Source: Lanius collurio
Lineage: Eukaryota > Chordata > Aves > Passeriformes > Laniidae
Length of the DNA stretch: 64,000 bases
Assembly (NCBI GenBank): GCA_020086605.1
Contig: JACBWW010000002.1
Location: 22,681,405 to 22,745,404 of the forward strand
Direction of reading: 5' to 3'
The notes under the pieces are model-generated. The model saw only the letters and a program-made list of their open reading frames with translations. It searched no databases and was not told the origin of the DNA. Both the position numbers and the translations under genes were made by a program. This document shows positions 38,170-50,202 of the stretch, one piece after another. Within the stretch, counting starts at the first letter, position 1. Each line of letters starts with the position of its first letter.

Positions 38170-38313
38170 TGCAGGTATCAGTAACTTTTTTACTTCTTCA
38201 ACAGCCCTCTTCAGCTTTATTTCTGCTCTGTTTTGAGCATCCTCCACAGTGATAAGTACATGTAAATCTTCATTCAGGTGTTCCCAGTTGGGCTTGCCTC
38301 GATTCTGTTCTTC
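38170..38313 (-). CDS. QKI: QKI exon 4, end of KH domain
   Basis: A 144-nt exon of exactly 48 codons, in phase 0. It reads [20 protein letters not shown] then [20 protein letters not shown] and VKKLLIPA, matching about residues 135-182 of QKI: the variable loop, last beta strand and C-terminal helix of the maxi-KH domain, leading into QUA2. The acceptor is TTTTAATTTTTTTAG (ending 38314) and the donor is a consensus GTAAGTATT (38161-38169). The codon ATA gives KKLLIPA, whereas I recall Val at this position in mammals. Exon 3 would lie upstream; I did not find it in 38314-64000. Confidence 0.98.
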
Positions 38314-41300
38314 CTAAAAAAAATTAAAACATGGAAGCTATGAAGGACTTATATTCTGTATAAACCAATCACAAACAGTAGACAAATTCAATTCTGTGCA
38401 CAATATGGACTTCATTTTCAGCAATGTTTCTTCATACTTCAGAGAATTTTGTATCCTATGAACTTAGGCTTCAAAATATCAATTCTTTTGTGTTTTGGAA
38501 CCTCCTACTCTATATTACACCTTTTAAAGAATACAATACACATGTTATTTCTTAAAGAGTACCTTCCCCAGCTGAACAAAGGAACAAGAATAAGAAATAC
38601 TACTACAGTACTACAAACAGTATTACTTTCAATATTATTTAGAGCCTTTCAAGAGTTAAATAGGTAAGACATACTAGTGGCTAAGCAACCAGTCTTTTGA
38701 AGAGAAGTGAAACAGACACCAGACACGGAAACTCCATCTGAATCACTCCAAAGGACAAGAAAGCAATTCTCCAGCGTTAAGAAACGCTTTCAAATACTCA
38801 TGAAGACAAGATTCAAAGAATAAAACACTACAAAAGAAACAGAAGTTGCCGTTTTCAAAGGAGAGCATGTACTGGATGAAGAAAAGAGGAGGAGATGACA
38901 AAACTTTAATACTGAAGTTACAGAAGGGCAAGTGACAAGATGGTTACCATTACACAGGTACTCATCACATCCTTGCCATTAATAATCCCACAGATAAATC
39001 TTAGAAATGTTTTCAGAAAAAGAAAGCATTCTAAACAAAACATTTTAATGTAAACAATTTTAAATAACAGAATACAGTAAATATAAGCAACACATTCAAG
39101 TATCCAGTCTTCTAAAAAAATAAGATAATGAAATATAACACAGAAGAAACTTCCCGACTCCTTTTTTATTAAACAGTGAATAAAGCTAGCTAAATTTTCA
39201 TGATACCTCACTTAAATTTGACAGTATTTAAATATAACAAATTAAAAAAAAAAGTCAGGGGCTCAAAAAAAGATTTATTACAATTCTGAATCTATAAAAA
39301 GGCCCACATAAACAAACTTCACTTATTTAAAACTTAAAAAGCTGGGTATAATAGAAGAGCCTCCTATTTGTAAGAGAAACCTTTGTGGCTTAACCACAAT
39401 TCACACTTTAACTTAGTCTTTTTTGCTTGTTTTGTTTTTTTTTTTTTAATTGCAAATGTGCCTTTCCCCCTAAATTCCATGAAAAATTCCTCCAGAAAAT
39501 CAGATACATTGAGGAAATGTAATAAGATTTAATACCAACAAATGTTTGCAGTGCCTCATATTCATATATACCTGAGAGAGCACTGTTCCTTAGAGTGTTT
39601 TATTTTTAATTTAGCTAAGTCTGAAATGCTTTGTGGAATAAATAAGGATTAAAAAAAGGAGGAAAAAATCTGAACCAAGAGAGATGTATGAAAAACGTAT
39701 GTAATAGAATCAGTACTTTGAAATTTCTTTTCATTATGTATACCACATGCATATATCCACCACTCCATACTATCAGCTACAGTGGTGTGTCTTGCTGTTT
39801 TTATGTTATCTTCACCAACTTTCTGCCAACTTCAGAAGCTGAAAACAGAGATAAAAATAACGCTCACTACTTATGATATAGAATGTGACACAAAGTACAG
39901 CTCAGTTATGACATGTTCTCTGTTGAAATGTAATCTTTGAAAGAATTATCTGTGACAAGGTATTTGCATCTTATTTACTGAATCGTGATCAAAATTCCAC
40001 TCTTACTTATTAAACAATTCCATTTATTATTCTTTTTAATCCAAAGCAGGAGTGAGCTGTTTTCTTTTAAGATGGTGACAAGCTATATCAATATGAGGTA
40101 ATGTACAAAATAATATGTTACAGGTATGAAGAATGAGAAAAGGTTCCCAAACCAGCAGAGGGCAGAGGAAAAAATGTGCAACTATACCTCTTTCTGCACT
40201 GACACAGTGTTGAAATGGGAAAGGTCCTAGTTACTAACACCAGGTGCAATACAACCTGCACAAATACAGTATCACAAGAGGCAAAAAAAAAAAATATTCT
40301 AAAAAAGAGGACCAAATGAGAAGGAAAGGTGTCCTCAAGTAGAGCAGCAAGTTCTGTTCCTGAAAGACAAGGAATGCCTAAAGAGCAGTTTCAGCTACCA
40401 CACCATTAAATACTGCGTGCTATGTTCACACATAGTGTGGGCAAACATGAAGGGGCTTTATGGTGTTGTATCCACTTCTCTCATAATGAAAATAATAATG
40501 TGCAAAGTCTCAAAAACTTGTTTCAGATTAATGTTACATCAATTATTGGCACTGTACTCCAAATTACTCTGTTGCAGCATGACAATTTTTTGTTATGTTT
40601 AGAAAGAGAACAAAAAGCTGCATATAGGACAAACAAATGATACTGAAGATTGTTTTTACCTCCCCAATTTACTTTTAGGTGGAACATGTTGGTTTATAAT
40701 CACAGGTATTATTAGGGTGAGACCTCAGAGCACAAACAATCATATAAACTTCTTATCAGTAAGATAACTGAAATAGTATATGACTATGATAAGCTCTTCC
40801 ACAGCTATGAAGTGCACTAATGAAAGTCCTGTTATTGAAAGTGCTATTTATTAAGTCAAATGGTAAGACTGAAAGAAAGGCTAAGAATAACAAAAGTTCA
40901 CACTATTTTTAAAAATAAAAAAGACAGAGTTTGGAATGAGATTCCAATTTCTTCTGTTCTACCTCAATGTACCGGGGTTATGAATTCATCCACTGCTCCC
41001 ATTCTATCTCACAAAATGGTTTTGTCAGTGGGTTAACAGTTTTCTAAGAAATGTCTTTTTATACTAGTATGTATATTTGATTATTTACCTGTTTGGTTTT
41101 ACCCAATTTGGGAAATTCAGGTCTTTACTAGCTCATTCATTCCAAAAAAAAGTCAGGTGCAAAACACGTAAGAGTTACACTCACGAAAGAGAGAATCTTC
41201 AAACCTCTTGCAGTTAAGAGCTACCAATTTTTATTGTACTTCATTCTCCTTTTAAATCCTAAAAGGAAGGTTTGGGAAAAAATAATTTCCCCCAAGTAAA

Positions 41301-43953
41301 ATCTTTATTTACATTAAACTAATCCTCTGTGCAACAAGTCTTGAACACGGATTTTCTCAGCCACATTTTGTTATAGCAAAGCCTAAACAGGTAAATTGAA
41401 TGTATCTGGAACATAAGCAGGAAGGTATCTTTCTGAAGACTCATGAAATATAGTACAAGATTTTAAAGGTTGATTAGGGTTTTCTTTTGAAATTTTTGGG
41501 GGAGAAAATCGTGAAAAATTGGGCAGGAAAGAATTACAGCAACTTGCCTTGTTACAGAACATGGCACAAAAAAAGTACAACATGTGGCAGTCTTGAGGTG
41601 AATTGCAGGTAAGATAAACCAGTTCACTTCACAGATTCAGTAAATGTCTGGGGTGGGAGGAGATCCTGAAATTCAACTAGTCTTCAGTCACAACAACAAA
41701 AAGCTTATTCTCAGGTTTAAACATAATTTCTTTTCTTTCAGTGTGCCAATTTCCCATTGTCCTTCAGTAGCAACTGTTGAGCAATTCAGCCTAGTTACCA
41801 GATCTACCTGATGAAAAAGCAGTCAGAAGTAATAGAAATTGCCATGAGAATTATTTTGGAAAACAAACATTTGCCAGAGCAGCAGGAAGGTTATGCACAC
41901 TGAAGGAAGAAAGAGCACCAGGAAAATCAGAAAACCTGACTAAGACTTGAGGAAAAAGAAATTCAATTGCATATACTCAAAATTATATTACATACACAAG
42001 AAGTAATTGACAGCATGAATTCTTCCTGCATCCCAGAGATTGTTTATGGAAGAATTACACAAGAAAAATGGGGACTGAAGATGCAGTAAACTACAAAGTA
42101 AAGTGATTTATGCCACAATCTTGGGGAACAACAATATTAGAAAAGCTTAATTATAACCAAACTATCTTGTCTGCTAAATTAAAGAACATTAAGGACAACA
42201 TAAATGGCAGATGAAATTTCACAGTGCTCCTTGTTTGGCAGAAATTTCAGTATCCTTAAATATAGCCTAATTCTGTAGACAGATTTGCTTTCATTCTCTT
42301 GCCTGTGCATATACACTCATTAATCCTTGGAATACCTATGCACAATAATGGACTACTCAGTATTTATCTTGCTATTAAGGTCAATCTATTAGGTAGTTAA
42401 AAAAAATATTGCTACAACTCCTCAAAATTTAGCTGCACAAAAAAAAGTAATGTAGCTACAGGAATTTTCTTGGGGAGGCATTTAGGGGGAAGCAGAAAAG
42501 CAGGTAAAGCATGCAACTGACTTGAATCTATACAATCAAAACTTAAATATTAGAAAGACTGTTCCAACAGGGGAACTGCTGTAGTCCAGCTCACTGCTAA
42601 ACTGTAGCCTATATTTTCCATACACCTCATCATACCACAGTAACTTCAAGTTGTGTCTTGCATCTCCTGCATCTCAGGCCTAAATGGCCATTCCTATTTA
42701 CATCTTCATATCCCATCCCAAAGCTTTCTTCTTAATTCCTCCACCTCTGACTGAACAAGAATGAGACAGCAGCTTTCCATAAGCTACATAAAGCAGATGA
42801 CTGAAAACTCTTCTAGAATAGAGAACAAAGTTAGATCGCTTCTCTGTCTAGCCAGTATGTTTCAAAGTACTTCAAACCCAAATGAAAGAAGCATCAAGGT
42901 TGACTAAAACTGTCAAAATAATTCAAATGTTGAAAAAGGAAATTATCAACAGAAAGAAAGTCATCAAAAATATTTAATCATCAACTTCAAAAAAGCCTCA
43001 AACCTTATTTCTCACCCCGAACACCTTCACAGTATGGCATACTGACGAAAAGTAAGTTGACAAATGAAAAACCACTGAAGTAGGATCCAGTCATTTCCAA
43101 CTGTCAGAATGTCATTAAAGAAAAATGAAATAAATTCTGAAAAAAATACTACTCTAGTATCTGTTTATATGTAGGCAGAAAAATATTAGTTAGATAATAA
43201 AGAAAGAATGAAAGAATGAATGCAATGTGGTAAGAGTGGAAGAAAGTTTTCCACATAGCATTTCTTTCAAAAAGCTATGGCCTGTTCTATAGTATCAAGA
43301 AAAGCGCAGCTTCCATTCTAAGCACTTTTTTCCACTCCATCTCATACAATTTCCTTTAATGTAGGCCACTAAAAAGATACAAAACCAGCTCAGTACCAAG
43401 AGCAGAGATCTTTTAAAGTAAAGTCACCAGCTCAGGCAAGTGCTGAAAATTAACCTTAGTATTCTCACTCATCTTGAAGTGATAGGCTATTAAATTGTTT
43501 TCACCAACCTATTAAACAAGCTGCTCTCCCTACTGAATGACAAAAACCACAGAAAAGATAGAGTAAAAGGGAAGAATGTTTTCATAGGATGTCAAATTGA
43601 ACACTAAAATTAAAAGGCATCAGATTAGCTTTAGTCCTTTAAACCATACAAAGGTTTAATTCAAGTACTCTAAGAGCTTTAATTAAAATTATCCTAAGAT
43701 ATAAAAACAGTATAATCGCTCACAGCCACTTCTCATAGTCAAATGGAGGAGGTAAGATACAGAGAGAAGAAAATCTGCCAGTTAGTAAAATTCTCACAAT
43801 ATGTTTCATCTAATAAATTGTGCTGTAGGTACATTAAAACTGACAGTACCTCTAGGTGAAGATTTCTTTTCCATAATGAAAACATTCACACGTATATATC
43901 AAAGCTTTTAAAATAATTCAAAGAGCAGTTAAAAGAAGTTGTGTGAACTAAAC

Positions 43954-43971
43954 AAAAAAAAAAAAAAAAAA
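43954..43971. repeat. Poly(A) run
   Basis: Eighteen consecutive A on the plus strand, in AT-rich intron sequence. Confidence 0.9.
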
Positions 43972-45889
43972 GCTAACACAGATTTTGAACAGTTTTGAAA
44001 AAGAAGTTAAATTTAATTAAAAGGTAACAAATAACAGCACTATAAATGAATTCTAGTCCTGATCTAATTCTAGTATTTTAAAGTAACACATGATGTGTAT
44101 TACAGCCATGGAACAACATCTGAATTATTAAGTCCAAGAGAAACATTACTCGGCCATTCAATACAGTTTACATCTGACTTTACAACCTTCTGTTGACACA
44201 GCTGAACTGGTAAAACCTAGTCAGAGGAATCTTAGAAGAATGCACTTTGCCCTAAAGTTATTCACTCCCAACCTTTTAAGAGTTGTCTGTCTTGTATTGT
44301 TTAATGAAACTTCTGTTCTTGTAACTGTTCTGCCAGCCTGAACTACAGAATTGTATTTTTAAGTTTTTGGCTTCTCTGCTGCAGAGATCTCTCAAAACAA
44401 ACATATAGAAGACAGAAAGTTTCTGTAACATTGTGCAAAGAATAAACCACTCACTCAGTCTACAAATAATTCCACATCAGCTGATCCACATTAATGAGAG
44501 GTCCAGCCATAATGAAACAAAAATCACTTGAATAATCTCTTACTGTTGTATTCCTGCATCCTTTCATCCTTTCCTGACCAGGGTAACAACTTCCTAAGGT
44601 CCACTCTCCTTGCCAGCTTACTTGCCCTTACTGCTCCCACTGGGACTGGCCCCAGCACCACACCAGCCTTTCAGACATGCTGATAGCAGCAGATGCCTGC
44701 CCACTTCCCCCCGCTCATTTTCTGCTGGACAAGGGAGTTCACAACCACAAAAGGCTACTGAGTGCCAACACAAGGTCAGTGCTGTAGCTGGGAATAGGAG
44801 AAGATGAAGGACCATATTTTAACACAACTGCCCCTGAAAAGACTGTCTCACCATGTCTCATGAAACTATCCTAAGTGAAATCCAACTATGCACATGCCAG
44901 GGATAAAACACAGTCATCTTTATTATCTGGTATGAAGCACCTGCTCATCTGTGATGATGTATTACATGTATTAAATGTTAGTATTACAGTAACAGCTTGT
45001 AAATCAGGGCTTGCTCCTTCCATTTTTGCAGCTGAATCTTAGGTCTTGACAGAATTGACTGAAAAAAACCAAAGAAAAAATCCTGAAAAATAACCTATCC
45101 ACCCTCAAACCCATATTTGAACGATATATTTCAATAGAAGTTGTTATTTTAGATGAGGCCTGCAAACAACGTAAGTGCTTAGGTAAGGACCAAAAATAGA
45201 GGTTTTTAACAGATTAAACTCCAAGCCAGCCCTGCAGCAAACCAGTTTAAAATGATGCACTAATTACAGTATCTGTTTGAACAACAGAAGTAATTTTATA
45301 ACATGAAGCATCAGAACACACTGATTGTCCTAACCCCTGCTGATAAACTGCTTTAATTGTGCAGTTACAGTCAGGCAAATTAACACAGACTTTTGCTCCT
45401 ACTGAGTTTCTAATGGCAGCAGCTCACAAGCAGAGAGCTGGCGAAAAAAGTAACATTACAAAGGTATGCTGAGGGAATAGCACCTGGTCAGGGGGAACAC
45501 GGCAGCTTACTCCACATTTAGAATTTTTGATCCAAGTTTTCACCCACAGAAACAACTGATCAATTGCTTAAACTAACAAACAAGTTAGTGCTATATACGC
45601 TATAGTCATGTCTTCAATTATACATTATTATTGTGTAAGCCCCACACCAAGACACTTTTGGATTGAAAGAGAAGGTGTCTTCCAGCACACATTAAACTAG
45701 CCAGTAGCTGTCAAACATTGTCAAAGGGCATTATTATCTAAAGCATCTTTTAAGACCCGTTCTAAGAAAAAAAAAATAAAATCTGGCAGCATGAAGCAAC
45801 CTAATGCTTAAATGACACAAGAGGATTTTGTTCTCTGTCTCAGAGCCTCAACACAGACTTTGTGCTCAGGAAACTTCAAACCAGGCACC

Positions 45890-46150
45890 GCCCCAAGTCC
45901 AGATCTGCCCTGCAGTCAAAATGGTTCCTAAATGCTCAGACCAGCGCCCTGGATCTCTGTGAAGCTGCCGCTTCCCAGCACGAGTGAGCGGAGCTGATGC
46001 AGCCCTCGGGGGCTGCTGGCAGAGAGGAAGGCCCTGTCACCACCCGGCGGGAGCGCTCACCGCTGCTCCGGAGAGCCCAGCCAGCACAAACGTGCGCAAA
46101 AAGGGCAAGCTGCCGTGCAGATGGAAACAGGACCGCATCTCTCTCCACGA
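45890..46150. other. CpG-rich intronic patch
   Basis: I count 16 CpG in about 280 bp, densest at 46045-46070 (CCCGGCGGGAGCGCTCACCG). The window's longest open frame (125 codons, 45936-46313 minus) and two plus-strand frames overlap it and each other, so they probably reflect GC composition. None resembles a known protein. A small CpG island, alternative promoter or enhancer is possible. Confidence 0.4.
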
Positions 46151-47198
46151 TTTTCTTCTTGAGTATTTCTCTCAAACCGTGCCAGTGTGAAAAATAAGGT
46201 TTGTGTAACAAGCTGAACTGTCGAGTGCTATGAAAGTCCAGGAGCCTGTTAAAACTGAGTATTTCACTGTTGTGGGATAAAAGTAAAAAAGTTTTGCATG
46301 CATCGGTATCCACAGGGAAATAAATGAGAATTTAGCACATGAAATGCATAGCATAAACTCAATACCTGGATGTATTTGTCAGAGATGAATGCAGTTTTCA
46401 ATATCGATGCTTAAGATTACCATGAAGTAACAAACTTTACTCAGGCAGAAGAGTGAGACTGCTAATTTCTCTGACTTTGAACTACAGGTAAGAGTTTTAA
46501 CATTTTAATTTTATCAGTATTCCTGGCGTAGTAAACTTTATATAGAGACAGTTACACTGACAGCCAAGTATGGTTTTATCCCCCTACAGAAAAGGGAAAA
46601 GCAGTATGAAACATTTCATAATACTGTGATTCTTTTTACACTGACCACTCACTGAACATCAAATTCCCTTGAAAGAAAATGAAATACCAATAAATCCTGA
46701 ATGCAAGTCTTCTTGGTTCAGAGTTAGCATTAGATGGCTTTTTGAAGAGAAGTACCTCCATATCCTAAATCTCAAGGTACAAAAAACATTTTTCAGTGAA
46801 GGCTTAGACCAACAAACCTAATCTGGAAGAGTGGACAGATTCCTCAGAGCATTCTCTAATCAGGAAATACAGACAGTAAGTGTATTTCAACTCGTGACTC
46901 AAGTCCATTCATCATCAGTCACTAATGAAATTAACTTCAAAGTAACCTGTGACTGTTCTAAAATCATTTCTGTATAAACCTATTTGCCTCTGAGTTTATG
47001 AGAATTATTAATCAGTATAAAGCTGATTCCACTATTCGGCTTTAGATGGAGAAAGGATGACACTTTAAAAGTAAGTGTTCTTTTATATACCTTATTGTCA
47101 AGCAGCACCTATGGTACCACGCACACAGAGCAAATTACTCAATTTACTTAACATACTTTACAATTTTTATTTTAAGAATAATTAACAGGATGTTAAAA

Positions 47199-47210
47199 TT
47201 ATATATATAT
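47199..47210. repeat. Short (AT)n microsatellite
   Basis: Six AT-type units. Directly visible. Confidence 0.8.
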
Positions 47211-48356
47211 GTAACAGAAAACAAATCTAGAATAGATGTTTTTATGAACATGAAAAGGTATTTCTTACAGCAGGACCGACATGTCACTAATATAATACTT
47301 TACTATATAATACTATTGAATTTACTCCTTTAAGTACATTAAGATCCTTTTGTGTATCTCAGTTTTTATTTAGGCAGTATTCCAGCTGTATTATGTTTTA
47401 ATTTACCATTGTATTTCCTTCTATGCAGGAAGAAGACTAGGACACCAAGGTACTAGCCTTGCTAACACATGCCTATCTTCAACCCAAAAACTTACCAAGG
47501 TAACTAAAACTCTGCTAAAGTACATGCCAACAGGCAAAATAGTCTTAATTAAACTGAAACCTGATGACCATTTTCCATCTGGGATTCTCAAACCAGGAGA
47601 TCTGAAGTGTTGACATCCAAAAAGACCTAAACTAATACACTTTCCAAAACTAACTCAAGGCATGGCAACTTCAAGAAATTTGTTTGAAGAAAGAAGTTTC
47701 AACTCTAAGAAAACACCACATAACAATTTTATGGTTCATACATGGTCCAGGAAGAGAGCATCAAGATCCTAGAACTACCTCAGGCAAAAAGTCATCAACA
47801 TCACCACATGGTGTTTCCAGGAGTGCCCTAATATTGGGCCACAGAAACACAGAAGGAGGTGCTTTCCACTTTGCCATTTAAGAAAGCAAAAGTGAGGGGG
47901 AAAAAAAAAAGAGAGGTATCCCTAGCCCAACCATAAGGGACTTCATCAGGAGGAAGATTCCTGTGTTTTCATTTAGGACTGGAAGCTTTTTAGAATTGTG
48001 AATGATTGGAAGGTATAAAGAGCAGACTGAGGTGAGTACTTCAAGGTAATCATCCTAGGTTTTTGTTTTTCCATTTGTATTAAACCTTTACTTTTATCTG
48101 TGCAATGAACACAAATGGTAGAAAGCATTATAAGCACCTGTGGTTTAATGATTTGGGAAATCAGGGAAACACCTAAGCAGTGTTTTCATATTTCAGACTA
48201 TTTACTGTATTGTTTACAGTAAAGTGCTATTGTTATTCCTCAACTGTATTTAAGGGGAAAAAAAATGTCTGCTCATTGGTTTCTCATTGGTTTTATTCTA
48301 CTCAGTATAGTACTCCCAAATATTTCTCTATGAACTTTCTTTTTTTAATGGTTTAA

Positions 48357-48415
48357 GAGAAAACCAAGCAAACAAACAAAAAAAACCAAACTAAAACCCC
48401 AACTCCAAAACACAC
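48357..48415. repeat. A/C-rich low-complexity tract
   Basis: AAACAAACAAAAAAAACC- and AACCCCAACTCC-type units on the plus strand. Confidence 0.8.
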
Positions 48416-49060
48416 TGTTCGCAACTCCAGTTTGGAATGCCATTTACAGCACGCTTTATTTGGAAAACTACACTCAATGTAGTATTAGTCACTAGCACTT
48501 GGCCAAGTAAAAAAACATAAAACAAATTAGACTTTTGTATTCAATGGATAACATGATCAGCTCCTAGGCTAGTAGTGTAATTTTACATGTTTTGAAACAT
48601 TTTCTTTCCTCTTTTGAAGTACTATCATGTAACTTTCATCAACAGTAACGGCTGCACATAATTGTGGCATCTGCCTTTACTGAATTTCAGCCATTTTCAT
48701 TTCTCATTCTCATTTTATTTCCTCTGTCTTGTTTTGACTTGATTGCTGCTTCACACAGCAAACTTGCCCAATATATAAACATTCCCCTCACCAATAATTT
48801 GAGTTCAGTGTTAAATTAATCCATTTCTCAGCTAAACTCATGCACAAACCCCTGGGCTCCTGCTCTTTTATGACAGCTCCACATATAAGTGACGTTGAAC
48901 AAATTGTAAGGGTCAAGAAATATCAAAATAAAACCACACTTCTCTTGAGGTGCTACTCCTGCTTAATCTAAACATGAATTCCAGAAACTGGAATTCATTT
49001 ATGCTAAAAGTCTAAGAAGCAAAGGTACAGTAATATACATAAATTTGTGAAATTTCTTTC

Positions 49061-49075
49061 TTTTTTTTTTTTTTT
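49061..49075. repeat. Poly(T) run
   Basis: Fifteen consecutive T on the plus strand, a poly(A) run in the QKI sense. Confidence 0.9.
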
Positions 49076-50186
49076 AATAATTAGGAATATACGATCGGGG
49101 TTTTTTCCCCAAACTGAATTTACAGACCTGTTAAAGAATAGGAGGGGAAAGAAATATCAAGAGGAGAAAAAAATGTAATAGTTAAGTGACATTTTGGAAG
49201 TATCAGAATAAACAACTGTTAATACACTGCATTTTAATGCCAGCACTTCTCCTTCCTTCTTCTCAATTTGCCTATCATGTCCAGAGTCTCGTGGCTCAGC
49301 TTTTGCTTGAGAATCTGACCATTCTGCTTTTAGCACTCCCTCAAGGAGAAGCTGCACATGCCTCTCACATAGATAAAAAACACAAGATATGTCAATAGGG
49401 GTTCCTCTGCATAAATCTTAGTGAAGGTCTTAAGGGAGTATATTAAAAACAACTTTGTAAAATTGCAATATAATCCTTCCAATCCTTTGCCTTTTTTGTT
49501 GCAAAATAACGATAAACTTTTTAAAGAGAGAAATTTTCTTCCCCATTTTCCCATGCTGCTAATATTTACAATAAGACACTATTACTAACCTTAACATCTT
49601 TCTCGAGACTGCTTAGCACTTAGTAAGAAAAGTGAAATTTCACTAATTCCAAATCTTTGCACAGAAGTACACAAACATGTTCCTACAGACTATTTTTAAC
49701 AGAAACTTACATAGAACACGCTAACATAACCTCAGTGTGCCAAGAAAATTAAAAAGCACCACCTCTTAGCCTACAATATAAAAGTTTCAAATACAGTATA
49801 AAACCACACAAAGAAGCCAAATTTAAGAAAATATTCTTCCCTATTTCCTCCCTTCCCCCAAAAAACTGAGGTAAAAAAGTTACAAGTCTATATTTTTTAC
49901 TTTTCATATGTACAAAAAAGTGACCTCGGTTTAAGAACATGAAGTTACTACTGTTTCTATAAACTCAAATGAGACTTGTATTGTAAAATAAAATTATTTT
50001 TATAATAATATGTTGTTAGCTTTATTTTAGGACATTGTGATCTTTAGGTTTTTACTGTTTGTCAAAGCAATTAAAAAAGAGACACATGACTCAAACCAAA
50101 CATACCTAGGTAGTAGTTAAGAAACTTCAAGCAACTCAAATAACCTCCCAGCCATAAAGAAACTGTTTTGCTCAGAGAAATGAGGG

Positions 50187-50202
50187 AAAAAAAAAAAAAA
50201 AA
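50187..50202. repeat. Poly(A) run
   Basis: Sixteen consecutive A on the plus strand. Confidence 0.9.

Noticed and set aside
45936..46313. 125-codon open frame on the minus strand, the longest in the window
   Set aside because: It overlaps other frames in a CpG-rich patch, has no recognisable domain and no supporting splice or poly(A) context; composition explains it.
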